A DNA stretch of 10,984 bases from Clostridia bacterium (GCA_900768525.1 CAAGDF010000039.1:1-10984); one strand, 5' to 3'; counted from the first letter of the stretch, positions 1 to 6,687 are shown. The notes: generated by a model not told the origin, from the letters alone. Numbers and translations are program-made.

Positions 1-60
1 AAAGTTTTTGCAAGGCAAACGACCGAAATCGTACTTGACCGTACGTTGATGGGAGTTTAA
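1..60 (+). CDS. Possible C-terminal end of an upstream gene (partial)
   Basis: Frame 1 is open from the first base to a TAA at 58-60 and would encode 19 residues ending in LDRTLMGV. The other two forward frames close within the first 48 bases. Nothing in the peptide is recognisable, and 19 open codons are too few to prove coding. The same strand and the short gap to the flippase gene make it a plausible end of the preceding gene in the operon. In Bacillus spoVT sits here, but this peptide does not look like a SpoVT tail. Confidence 0.25.
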   Translation, partial: KVFARQTTEIVLDRTLMGV

Positions 61-122
61 CACAGCAAAAACCGATTTATTCCCGCAAAAATGGGTTCGA
101 ACACCATCACCACTGGCTACAT

Positions 123-1475
123 ATGAACTATCTGAATAAGGCTGAAAAGCGATTCGGCGCGGCGCAGGGCACTATCGTTGCCATGTTTGCCGCGCTTGCC
201 GTAAAAGGGATCGGCGCGTTGTATAAGATTCCGTTATATAACATTCTGGGCGATTATGCAACCGGCGTATACGGTATGGTGTTTCCGCTTTTCGCGTTTT
301 TGTTGTGTTTATCGGGCGGCGGCTTGCCTGCCGCGCTCACCAAAATGATCGCCGACGGGTATTCGGCGAAAAAAGTATTGAAAAAGACGGTCGTTGTCGT
401 TTGCGTGGTCGGCGGTTCGTTGTCCGTTTTACTGTTTATTTTCGCAAATGTCATTGCGGAATTTCAAGGTAATGCCGATGCAGGCATAATGTACAAAGCG
501 ATCGCTCCGTCGGTGTTTATTGTGGGCTTAATCGCCGTGATCCGTGGGTATTTTCAGGGCTTATCCGATATGAGGATTACGGCGGTAAGTCAAATGATAG
601 AACAAGTCGTAAGGGCTGTTATCGGACTTATAGGGGCGCTTTTGTTGCCGATAAGTCAAATTCATAAGGCGTTTTTTGCGGTTCTTTGCATTACTTTTTC
701 CGAAATAATCGCGCTTGTTTACTGCTTTATGCGGTACAAAAAAAGAAACAAAACTATGCCCGAAGCCGCGATAAAAGAACCGACTTTCGGCGTGCTGTTT
801 TCTTACCTTGTGCCGCTCGTGTTGTCGGCGGTGCTGATACCGCTTTCAGGCGTGGCGGAAGGGTTTATCGCAATGCGCGCGCTCGGCGGTATGGGCGAAA
901 TCGGCACGTCCTATTATGGATTATACGTCGGCGCGACGGAAACTATAATCTCGTTGCCCGCCGCCGTTTTATACCCTTTGGCAAGCGGTTTTTTGCCCGC
1001 CATGAAAAAAAACGGCAATGCCGAAAAGTGCTTGATTATAACCTTTTTCGGGGCGTTTTGCGCCGCTGTTTTCGCGTTTTTATTCCCCGATTTCATAATT
1101 TCCTTGCTGTTTTCGCGCGTGCGGTATAAAACGGTGCTAAAAATACTTTTAAAACTCTCGGCTCTGACGATGTTGTTTTTGCCTGTGTTGCAATGTGTTT
1201 CGCACATAATGCTGTCTTTGGGTGTGCAAAAGCGCTCGCTTTTAAACAATACGCTCGGCTGCGCGGTAAAAATAAGCGTTTGCGCGCTTTTGGTCGGTAA
1301 CCCCGCGGTACACGTTTTTGCGCTGGCAATTTCCGATATCTGCTGTTATTTCGTTGCTTTAAGTTTTGATTTAATATATATTATAATTAAAAGTAAGAAA
1401 AAAGGTAGTATAACCGATGATAACGTTGGCAGGACTGGGTACGACAAAGGACGGCTTGTCGTTAAAAGCTTTTAA
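123..1475 (+). CDS. SpoVB/YabM-type polysaccharide flippase (MOP/MurJ-like membrane protein)
   Basis: A 450-residue multi-pass membrane protein of the MOP exporter superfamily (SpoVB/PST branch), whose members flip lipid-linked sugars such as peptidoglycan or polysaccharide precursors. Residues 27-50 carry the usual N-terminal signature (KGIGALYKIPLYNILG, then GVYG), residues 64-74 give SGGGLPAALTK, and 141-170 (RGYFQGLSDM, then SQMIEQVVRAVIGL) are highly typical of SpoVB/YabM proteins. About 12 hydrophobic segments follow. The family is usually 500-550 residues, so this one is short. The start at 123 has no clear Shine-Dalgarno sequence; ATG 183 (Met21) is the alternative, but the family normally has a basic N-terminus ahead of the first helix. 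The next gene overlaps by 59 bases, so the last 19-20 residues of the hydrophilic tail are read from DNA shared with it. The order flippase then YabN matches Bacillus yabM-yabN. The exact substrate is unknown. Confidence 0.85.
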   Translation: MNYLNKAEKRFGAAQGTIVAMFAALAVKGIGALYKIPLYNILGDYATGVYGMVFPLFAFLLCLSGGGLPAALTKMIADGYSAKKVLKKTVVVVCVVGGSLSVLLFIFANVIAEFQGNADAGIMYKAIAPSVFIVGLIAVIRGYFQGLSDMRITAVSQMIEQVVRAVIGLIGALLLPISQIHKAFFAVLCITFSEIIALVYCFMRYKKRNKTMPEAAIKEPTFGVLFSYLVPLVLSAVLIPLSGVAEGFIAMRALGGMGEIGTSYYGLYVGATETIISLPAAVLYPLASGFLPAMKKNGNAEKCLIITFFGAFCAAVFAFLFPDFIISLLFSRVRYKTVLKILLKLSALTMLFLPVLQCVSHIMLSLGVQKRSLLNNTLGCAVKISVCALLVGNPAVHVFALAISDICCYFVALSFDLIYIIIKSKKKGSITDDNVGRTGYDKGRLVVKSF

Positions 1476-2856
1476 GGCGATTTCAGGCGCAAAAAAGGTA
1501 ATGTGCCGCACGCAATTTACCGAAAGCGCGGCAGTTTTTAAAGAAAATGACATAGACGTAGAGTTTTTGGACGACGTGTTTGAAAACTCGCGCAATTTCG
1601 ATTCGCTCAACAAAAAGCTTGCCGCAAGGGTAATGGAAGCGGCTAAAACGCAGGACGTAGTTTATTGTGTGGACGGCAGCGTTGCCGACGACAATTCATG
1701 CGCGATCATTTTAAAAAAGTGCAAAAACGTGGAAATTATCGAGGCTGCGTCGCATTCGGCAAAAGCGCTCGGCGGTCTTGATTTCAGGGGCGGGTACACC
1801 TCTCTTTCAGCCTACCGCAAGGATAAATTCAATTCGTCCGTAATGTTGCCGCTCGCCGTTTACGATTTAGACGATAAACTCACCGCGTCCGAGTGGAAAC
1901 TGCTTTTGACCGACGCATTTGGCGACGAAGCACCCGCGGCGATTTACATAAACGGCAAAATTCATAAAATCGCTTTGTACGAAGCAGATAGTTTCGAAAA
2001 TTACGGTTACGATACCGTGCTTGTGGTCTTCGATAGAAAATTCACCGAAAAAGAGCGGTTTAATATCAACGATTTGTTTGATATAATCACTGCGTTGCGC
2101 GCCGAAAACGGTTGCCCGTGGGATAGGGATCAAACCCGCGAGAGCATAAAGAATAATCTCATCGAAGAAAGTTACGAAATGTACGACGCCATAAACAACG
2201 GCGATATCGACGGCATTTTAGAAGAGAGCGGCGATATGTTTTTGCAACTCGTGTTTCATACGCTTTTTGCCGAGGAGGAACATTCATATAACCGCGGCGA
2301 CGTGTTCACGGGCATTTGCTCCAAAATGATTTTCCGTCACAGCCACGTTTTCGGAAGCGATAATGCCGGTAACGGCGAGCAGGCTTTAGATGTCTGGGAA
2401 AAAAACAAGACCAAAGAAAAAGGCTATAAAAACGGCAGGGAATATATCGACTGCGTGCCGCATAGTTTTCCCGCGCTTATGCGTGCGCAAAAAATGCAGA
2501 AACGCGCGGCGAAATATAATTTTGACTTTTCTTCGATAGAACAAATCTATCAAAAAATAGCCGAAGAAACCGAAGAGGTAAGGCAGGCTAAACGTGCGAT
2601 TGACGAGTGCAACGCCGTCGAGAAAGATAAAAAACTTGAAGCGTTAAAAGGCGAAATCGGCGATCTGCTTTTTTCGGTCGTCAACCTTGCAAGGTTTTAT
2701 AAAATCGATGCTGAAGAAGCGTTAAAAACCACTTGCGATAAATTTTTAAAACGTTTTTCCGCACTTGAAGAAGCGATAGAAAAAGACGGAAAAGACATGA
2801 AAAACATGACCGAAGAAGAGATCGATAAATACTATAATGAAATTAAAAAGTCTTGA
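1417..2856 (+). CDS. mazG: YabN-type fusion: tetrapyrrole-methylase-like domain plus MazG NTP pyrophosphohydrolase
   Basis: A 479-residue two-domain protein. Residues 1-205 resemble the SAM-dependent tetrapyrrole methylase fold of YabN (N-terminal ITLAGLG). The usual glycine-proline turn is GLGTT, and the later VxYAVPGxP-type motif reads VYCVDGSV (82-89), so methyl transfer is doubtful. Residues 215-479 form a complete MazG with two repeats. The first has GCPWDRDQT (232-240), EESYE (250-254) and EESGD (269-273), the EExxE and ExxD magnesium ligands. The second repeat has EETEEV and EIGDLLFSVVNLARF. MazG proteins hydrolyse NTPs to NMP and pyrophosphate, which cleans the nucleotide pool. ATG 1417 lies inside the end of the flippase gene, with a weak GGTAG-type ribosome site at 1404-1408. 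Its end overlaps the dus gene by 20 bases, indicating a translationally coupled operon. Confidence 0.9.
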   Translation: MITLAGLGTTKDGLSLKAFKAISGAKKVMCRTQFTESAAVFKENDIDVEFLDDVFENSRNFDSLNKKLAARVMEAAKTQDVVYCVDGSVADDNSCAIILKKCKNVEIIEAASHSAKALGGLDFRGGYTSLSAYRKDKFNSSVMLPLAVYDLDDKLTASEWKLLLTDAFGDEAPAAIYINGKIHKIALYEADSFENYGYDTVLVVFDRKFTEKERFNINDLFDIITALRAENGCPWDRDQTRESIKNNLIEESYEMYDAINNGDIDGILEESGDMFLQLVFHTLFAEEEHSYNRGDVFTGICSKMIFRHSHVFGSDNAGNGEQALDVWEKNKTKEKGYKNGREYIDCVPHSFPALMRAQKMQKRAAKYNFDFSSIEQIYQKIAEETEEVRQAKRAIDECNAVEKDKKLEALKGEIGDLLFSVVNLARFYKIDAEEALKTTCDKFLKRFSALEEAIEKDGKDMKNMTEEEIDKYYNEIKKS

Positions 2857-3778
2857 TATAGGTCGATTATCGACCAAAAACAATATTTTCTTCGCGCCTA
2901 TGGCGGGTTATTCCGATTATGCTTTCCGCGGGCTTTGCGCGCGCTTGGGCGCAGGCGTAACCGTTACCGAAATGGTGTCGGCAAAAGGCTTGATTTACAA
3001 AAACGAAAACACGTCGTGCCTGTTGCAAATTTCGCCCGACGAAAATTTGAGCATTGCGCAGCTGTTCGGGCACGAACCCGAGGTTTTAAGGGTGGCATGC
3101 GAAAGCGAGTATCTTTTGCCGTTCGATATCGTCGATATCAATATGGGCTGCCCCGTAAACAAAATCTACGGCAACGGCGAGGGCAGTAAACTTATGGAAA
3201 ACCCCGAACTTGCCGAAAAAATCATTAAAGAATGTGTTAAATCGGGCAAGATAATAACCGTTAAATTCCGTGCCGGACTGCACGATAATCAACTTATAGC
3301 CGCGGATTTTGCAAAAAGAGCCGAACAGGCGGGCGCAAAACTCGTTACCATTCACGGTCGTACGCGCGACGGTATGTATTCGGGCGAAGTTCACTACGAC
3401 GAGATAGCAAAAGCAAAGTCGTCGGTAAGTATTCCCGTAATCGCCAACGGCGGCATTTTTACCGAAGCGGATGCAGATTTGATGATCGACCGCACGGGGG
3501 CGGACGGCGTGGCGATTGCCCGCGGCGCGCTTTCCGATCCGTTGTTGTTCGCAAGGTTAAGCGGTACGAAAACGAATTTTTCGCTTGTCGATTGCGTCGA
3601 TTATCTGATAGAAAAAAGATTGCTTACCGAACCCGACGTAATAGTCGCGCACGCTTTGCGCAAATTCGTCGCGAATCTTTTCAAGGGCGTTCGCGGCGGA
3701 AAAGAGGCAAAACTGAAAGTTTTTTCGGCTGAATCTACCGCCGAAATAAAGCAAATTTGCCACGAAGTACTCGGCTGA
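2837..3778 (+). CDS. dusB: tRNA-dihydrouridine synthase (DusB-like, FMN-dependent)
   Basis: A 313-residue TIM-barrel flavoenzyme that reduces uridine to dihydrouridine in tRNA using FMN and NADPH. Visible motifs, in order: APMAGYSDYAFR (20-31), the FMN-binding start of the barrel; INMGCPVNKI (101-110), with Cys105 as the catalytic acid; GNGEGSKLM (112-120), where most homologues have GAG; TVKFRAG (141-147); TIHGRTRDGMYSG (171-183); VIANGGIF (201-208) and GVAIARGAL (224-232), the phosphate-binding end. Length is near the usual 315-330. It is the third gene of the flippase-mazG-dus operon, starting inside the end of mazG, with only a weak GAAGAAG-like ribosome site, and it ends before a strong terminator. 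Assignment to DusB rather than another Dus subfamily rests on general similarity. Confidence 0.9.
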   Translation: MKLKSLDIGRLSTKNNIFFAPMAGYSDYAFRGLCARLGAGVTVTEMVSAKGLIYKNENTSCLLQISPDENLSIAQLFGHEPEVLRVACESEYLLPFDIVDINMGCPVNKIYGNGEGSKLMENPELAEKIIKECVKSGKIITVKFRAGLHDNQLIAADFAKRAEQAGAKLVTIHGRTRDGMYSGEVHYDEIAKAKSSVSIPVIANGGIFTEADADLMIDRTGADGVAIARGALSDPLLFARLSGTKTNFSLVDCVDYLIEKRLLTEPDVIVAHALRKFVANLFKGVRGGKEAKLKVFSAESTAEIKQICHEVLG

Positions 3779-3785
3779 AACACGT

Positions 3786-3812
3786 AGCCACAGGTGGCTG
3801 CGTTAGAACGCA
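3786..3812. repeat. Two adjoining short inverted repeats after dus
   Basis: Two perfect 6-base inverted repeats lie back to back: AGCCAC-AG-GTGGCT (3786-3799) and TGCGTT-AG-AACGCA (3799-3812), sharing one base. Both have a two-base AG centre. There is no U tract, so this is not itself a terminator; the real terminator follows at 3843. It may stabilise the mRNA 3' end or be a remnant of a dispersed repeat. Confidence 0.5.
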
Positions 3813-3842
3813 ATCATCCGGGCTAAATCAAATAAAAACAAA

Positions 3843-3886
3843 CCCGCCTAAAATCGAGATAATCGACTTATAGGCGGGCTTTTTAA
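3843..3886. terminator. Bidirectional intrinsic terminator between convergent operons
   Basis: CCCGCCTA (3843-3850) pairs with TAGGCGGG (3871-3878), with an inner TCGA/TCGA pairing (3854-3857 with 3863-3866). On the plus strand CTTTTT follows; on the minus strand the A-rich run at 3829-3842 gives a U-rich tail. It sits between the end of the plus-strand dus operon and the end of the minus-strand metallo-hydrolase gene, so it can stop both. Confidence 0.85.
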
Positions 3887-3914
3887 TGCTTTTTAGTTGT
3901 GTTTTAAAATATCG

Positions 3915-5093
3915 TCAGTTTTTCCACGCGTCGGGGCAAAGCCTGCTGTTTTTAAACCAATCGGTATCTTTAAGTTTTAAATCGCTTGCGGAAAAATACT
4001 TTTCTACGGTCTTGCTGTTTTTAGAAGAGGCGATAACGATATTGCCGTTCATAGATTCAAACTTGCCGTTTTTATAGTCCACGCAAAGGGTGGTAACGTA
4101 AACTTCGTCGGTGTATTTCGCAACGTTGTTTATAAAGATTTGTGTGGGGAAAGTGTTCTCGTTTTTCGTGGTGTATTCTATACTTCCCGCACAGGCGCAA
4201 ACGCAAACGATATCGGGCTTAATTACCGAAAGCAGCTCGTCGGACGACGAAGTTTTCGAGCCGTGGTGTCCCGCTTTATAAAGCACGCATTTGCCTAAAT
4301 TTTTATTTTCGGCAACCAGACTTTTCTCTCCGTCTTTTTCAAGATCGCCCGTAAACAGGTACGAAAACGTTTCGCCTTCGACTTTCCTGTTTATTTTAAG
4401 GCAAACCGAATAGTCGTTTTCGGATGACGCTTTTGCACCTTTTGCGTAGTATTTTTGATATAAAATCTCCATTTCTACGGTGTCGCTTAAGTTGTAAACC
4501 CTGCTTGCGCCGTTTTCCTCGTTCCAGCACTCGAGCGCATTGTAAACCTTGGTCCCGTTTTTGTCCTGCGTTTCTTTAAGTTCGCGGTTAAAGTTGGAAT
4601 ACAGCGTTCCGCTTTCCTTTTGGTTTGTGTTGGCAAATTTGATAACCGTTTGGGTTTCCAAAAGATCGAAAATGCTGTTCGTGTTCGCACTTGTAGCAAA
4701 TCCCGCATAGTGATCCTGATGCGCATGCGTTACCACGGCATAATCGAGTTTTCCGTCAATAAGCGGGGCTATATATTCATAAATCGGGGTTACGCTGTCC
4801 GCGCGGCTGCCCGCGTCGATCAGAACTTCGGCGTCGCCTGCCTTGATCAAAGTACAGTCGCCCGTGTATTTGTTGCCGAGTTCGATAAAGTGAATGGAAA
4901 GGTCTTTTTCTTTAATAACTTTAACGTCGATCTTGCCCGTCGATGCAGGCGAGTAGGTTTCGGCGGCGGGTATTTCGTAATCATCGAGTGCGGTGGTTTT
5001 ATAAAACGCTCCGCCGAGCGTGCCGACGACGAAAGCCGCAATATACACCGCGAACACTAAAAATCCGTTAACTTTTTTTGTCTTTTTAGCCAT
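3915..5093 (-). CDS. Membrane-anchored ComEC-like metallo-beta-lactamase-fold hydrolase
   Basis: A 392-residue protein with a basic N-terminus (KKTKK), one membrane segment at about residues 11-31, and a large domain that should lie outside the cell by the positive-inside rule. The domain is a metallo-beta-lactamase fold of the ComEC C-terminal type: LIDAG (91-95), THAHQDH (122-128, the HxHxDH metal site), FTGD (247-250, metal-bridging Asp) and KAGHHGSKTSSS (273-284). Relatives are phosphodiesterases or nucleases, and in ComEC the domain is linked to DNA uptake. Here the ComEC channel domain is absent, so a role in competence cannot be claimed. The start is supported by GGAGGT nine bases before ATG 5093. 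It overlaps the upstream gene by 8 bases, making a two-gene operon. The substrate is unknown. Confidence 0.85.
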   Translation of the reverse strand: MAKKTKKVNGFLVFAVYIAAFVVGTLGGAFYKTTALDDYEIPAAETYSPASTGKIDVKVIKEKDLSIHFIELGNKYTGDCTLIKAGDAEVLIDAGSRADSVTPIYEYIAPLIDGKLDYAVVTHAHQDHYAGFATSANTNSIFDLLETQTVIKFANTNQKESGTLYSNFNRELKETQDKNGTKVYNALECWNEENGASRVYNLSDTVEMEILYQKYYAKGAKASSENDYSVCLKINRKVEGETFSYLFTGDLEKDGEKSLVAENKNLGKCVLYKAGHHGSKTSSSDELLSVIKPDIVCVCACAGSIEYTTKNENTFPTQIFINNVAKYTDEVYVTTLCVDYKNGKFESMNGNIVIASSKNSKTVEKYFSASDLKLKDTDWFKNSRLCPDAWKN

Positions 5094-5655
5094 CGAGTTC
5101 CACCTCCGAAACGTAAATCGTCTTAATTATCTGTTTGTTTTTCATTGCGAAATGGTCGCAGGTGTAAACTATGTAATAAACGCCGGGCACGGTAAAATCA
5201 ATTTTGTCCGTCGCCGTCGGTTCTTGCGTAATGTCTTTGCGGTACAAATATTTTTTGCTTATTTTATCGCTCAGCGACTTGCCGAAAAACGAAGCCGCGA
5301 TTCCCGCATCGTGAAACTCGATCGAATTTGCGATTTCGTCGATGGTTACGGGCGTGCCGTCCGTTTTGGTTTGCTGAATTTGCTCCTTAATTGCGGTAAG
5401 GTCGATTTCCGCATAATCGTTTTCTTCCGTTATAACGCCGTTAATTTTTAGCATCAGCGGAGTAAATTCCACGTTGGCGTTGGTTACGAAGTACCCGATT
5501 ACCGCGCTTGCAACAAAAATCGCTATGGCTATTATCCAGACGAAGGGTATTTTTTTAATCTTTTTGCTTTTGATTTTGCCGGAGGGTGCTTCAAAAGTCG
5601 GCATTTCCGTCGTCTTTTTTGTCGCCCTTGCTTTGTTTTGTGTTGATGCTGCCAC
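5086..5655 (-). CDS. Membrane-anchored protein with Ig-like ectodomain, function unknown
   Basis: A 189-residue protein, first gene of a two-gene operon with the ComEC-like hydrolase. Residues 1-36 are polar and strongly basic (SGKIKSKKIKK near the membrane), 37-58 form one transmembrane helix, and 59-189 should be outside the cell. The last 40 residues (DFTVPGVYYIVYTCDHF, then KTIYVSEVE) have the alternating pattern of bacterial Ig-like domains of the DUF5011/Big_3 kind, in which a VPGxYxVxYT strand is followed by a final beta strand. The start is a GTG at 5655, chosen because GAGAGGTG precedes it at 4-5 bases and no ATG is near. The same membrane topology as its partner suggests the two act together at the cell surface; that is inference. 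Confidence 0.75.
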   Translation of the reverse strand: MAASTQNKARATKKTTEMPTFEAPSGKIKSKKIKKIPFVWIIAIAIFVASAVIGYFVTNANVEFTPLMLKINGVITEENDYAEIDLTAIKEQIQQTKTDGTPVTIDEIANSIEFHDAGIAASFFGKSLSDKISKKYLYRKDITQEPTATDKIDFTVPGVYYIVYTCDHFAMKNKQIIKTIYVSEVELDG

Positions 5656-5695
5656 TTTTCACCTCTCTTAAAATTATTTGTCGGCTTGCGCGCCT

Positions 5696-5725
5696 TTGCG
5701 GTACGGTAAACGTAGGTATTATAAT
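5696..5725 (+). promoter_or_regulatory. Possible plus-strand promoter within a palindromic -10 region
   Basis: TTGCGG (5696-5701), an 18-base spacer, then TATAAT (5720-5725). The -10 lies in the perfect 12-base palindrome GTATTATAATAC (5716-5727), so the opposite strand also reads TATAAT (5718-5723), though no good -35 is found for that direction. A plus-strand transcript from here would run into the terminator at 5829-5864. Confidence 0.4.
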
Positions 5726-5731
5726 ACGGCA

Positions 5732-5864
5732 AGTTACAAGCCGCGGTTACGGTATTGGTTGCCGTAATACGCCGCCGCACATGCAGCCGCGCCGACCGAC
5801 TTTTTTTGGTAAAAAGATTTTAACATATCCGCCGAAAAAGCAAAACCGAAAACGGCGGTTTTTT
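5732..5864 (+). ncRNA. Candidate small RNA (unconfirmed)
   Basis: The stretch from a promoter-like site to an orphan intrinsic terminator would give an RNA of about 130 bases with no open reading frame of note. It can form TACGGCAA:TTGCCGTA (5725-5732 with 5759-5766) or, as an alternative, TTACGG:CCGTAA (5747-5752 with 5762-5767); these share bases, so only one can form at a time. No known RNA family is recognised. The main argument is that the plus-strand terminator at 5829 has no gene before it: the genes upstream run on the minus strand. Confidence 0.3.
5829..5864 (+). terminator. Intrinsic terminator with no gene upstream on its strand
   Basis: CCGCCG (5829-5834) pairs with CGGCGG (5853-5858), followed by TTTTTT (5859-5864). 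An alternative inner pairing of AAAACC with GGTTTT is also possible. The U tract lies only on the plus-strand side. The rplU promoter begins downstream at 5910, so this is not an rplU attenuator from that promoter. Confidence 0.65.
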
Positions 5865-5909
5865 CGATAAAAAAAGTAAATAAAATATTGCCGCATGGCA
5901 AAAAATCGG

Positions 5910-5938
5910 TTGACAGGTTATTTATATTTTGGTATTAT
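5910..5938 (+). promoter_or_regulatory. Sigma-A promoter of rplU-rpmA
   Basis: TTGACA (5910-5915), a 17-base spacer and TATTAT (5933-5938), with TGG just before the -10 (extended -10). This is a near-consensus strong promoter, as expected for ribosomal protein genes. The start of transcription should be near 5945, which leaves a leader of about 80 bases before rplU. Confidence 0.9.
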
Positions 5939-5944
5939 GTTTAA

Positions 5945-6012
5945 GACCGCTCGGAATGGGCAAGCAAGCGTGCTTTGGCACCGCCTCGTTTTCGGCGAGC
6001 TTAGACAGGAGG
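5945..6012 (+). promoter_or_regulatory. L21-type ribosomal protein leader
   Basis: The leader between the promoter and rplU is GC-rich and foldable. GCTCG near 5948 can pair with CGAGC near 5996, enclosing AAGCA-AGCG-TGCTT (about 5963-5976) and CGCC/GGCG around a TCGTTTTC loop. It includes GCTTTGGCACCGC, which I recall as typical of L21 leaders in Firmicutes. Such leaders are thought to bind excess L21 and repress the operon. Identification is by position and recalled motif, not by a covariance search. Confidence 0.65.
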
Positions 6013-6023
6013 ATTTTTGTAGG

Positions 6024-6332
6024 ATGTATGCAATTATCGAAAACGGAAGCAAGCAATACACCGCAAAAGTAGGCGACGTTATCAAGTTTGAAAAACTCGA
6101 TAAGCAGGTCGGCGAAAAGGTAGAATTCAAAGTGCTTCTTTTATCGGACGAAACGGGCATCAAAACAGGTATCGATGCAGCAAGTTTCAAAGCAGTAGGC
6201 GAGGTAACCGCACAAGACAAGGCGAAAAAGGTTATCGTTTACAAGTACAAAGCTAAAAAGAACGAAAGAAGAAAACACGGTCACAGACAGCCGTTCACGG
6301 CAGTCAGAATCGATGAGATCGCCGCTTTATAA
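6024..6332 (+). CDS. rplU: 50S ribosomal protein L21
   Basis: A 102-residue ribosomal large-subunit protein that binds 23S rRNA. It begins MYAIIENGSKQY and ends with the classic basic segment YKAKKNERRKHGHRQPFTAVRI. Length equals the family norm. The reading frame is open back to an ATG at 5895, but the start is placed at 6024: that gives the family's conserved N-terminus, follows AGGAGG (6007-6012), and lies downstream of the promoter at 5910-5938, which a start at 5895 would precede. The gap from AGGAGG to the ATG is 11 bases, slightly long. It is first in an rplU-rpmA operon, with only 18 bases between the two genes. Confidence 0.97.
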   Translation: MYAIIENGSKQYTAKVGDVIKFEKLDKQVGEKVEFKVLLLSDETGIKTGIDAASFKAVGEVTAQDKAKKVIVYKYKAKKNERRKHGHRQPFTAVRIDEIAAL

Positions 6333-6350
6333 GGAGGAATAAGAGTTAAT

Positions 6351-6623
6351 ATGTTTTTCATTAGTTTATTCGCTCATAAAAAGGGTGTCGGTAGCAGTAG
6401 AAACGGTCGTGACAGCCAATCCAAGAGATTGGGGGCTAAACGTGCGGACGGGCAAGCTGTTCTCGCAGGTAACATTCTCGTTCGTCAGAGGGGAACTAAA
6501 ATTCACCCCGGTGTGAATGTAGGTATCGGTAGCGACGATACGTTGTATGCTCTTGTTGACGGCGTAGTCAAATTCGAAAGACTGGGCAAAGACAAAAAGC
6601 AAGTAAGCGTTTACGCTGAATAA
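6351..6623 (+). CDS. rpmA: 50S ribosomal protein L27 with short N-terminal extension
   Basis: A 90-residue L27, the protein whose N-terminus reaches the peptidyl transferase centre. HKKGVGSSRNGRDSQSKRLGAKRADGQ is fully typical. Before it stands MFFISLFA. Firmicutes L27 normally starts with about nine extra residues ending in LQFF before Ala, removed by the protease Prp. Here the extension is seven residues if cut before Ala8, and ends in LF. The prp gene, normally between rplU and rpmA, is absent: the intergenic space is 18 bases. AGGAGG (6332-6337) overlaps the rplU stop codon and lies 13 bases before the ATG, which is long, but no in-frame alternative start codon lies nearer to it. Confidence 0.96.
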   Translation: MFFISLFAHKKGVGSSRNGRDSQSKRLGAKRADGQAVLAGNILVRQRGTKIHPGVNVGIGSDDTLYALVDGVVKFERLGKDKKQVSVYAE

Positions 6624-6631
6624 TTGATTAT

Positions 6632-6661
6632 AACCGAAGGTCGCACGGCTTTCGGTTTTTT
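6632..6661 (+). terminator. Terminator of the rplU-rpmA operon
   Basis: AACCGAA (6632-6638) pairs with TTCGGTT (6651-6657), followed by a run of T to 6661. It begins eight bases after the rpmA stop codon. It separates the ribosomal operon from the DNA glycosylase gene. Confidence 0.85.
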
Positions 6662-6687
6662 CATACTGTCAAACGGCGGACGTAATA

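Noticed and set aside
93..122. GGTTCGAAC as the T arm of a truncated tRNA
   Set aside because: The G53-C61 closing pair would be G-A, no matching D or anticodon arm lies upstream, and no acceptor stem can be formed.
91..126. Small reading frame MGSNTITTGYI overlapping the flippase ATG as ATGA, with CACCATCACCAC-like bases recalling a vector His tag
   Set aside because: Eleven codons, no ribosome site and no recognisable product; the His-tag-like bases are out of register with that frame, and no other vector sequence is around it.
686..1129. 147-codon open frame inside the flippase gene
   Set aside because: Arg-rich translation typical of an out-of-frame reading; the host frame shows clear family motifs.
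4620..5451. Plus-strand open frames opposite the hydrolase and Ig-like genes
   Set aside because: They mirror conserved minus-strand genes and show no domain signal.
5895..6023. N-terminal 43-residue extension of L21 from ATG 5895
   Set aside because: The -35 and -10 of the promoter (5910-5938) lie within it, L21 proteins begin at MYAIIE, and AGGAGG precedes 6024.
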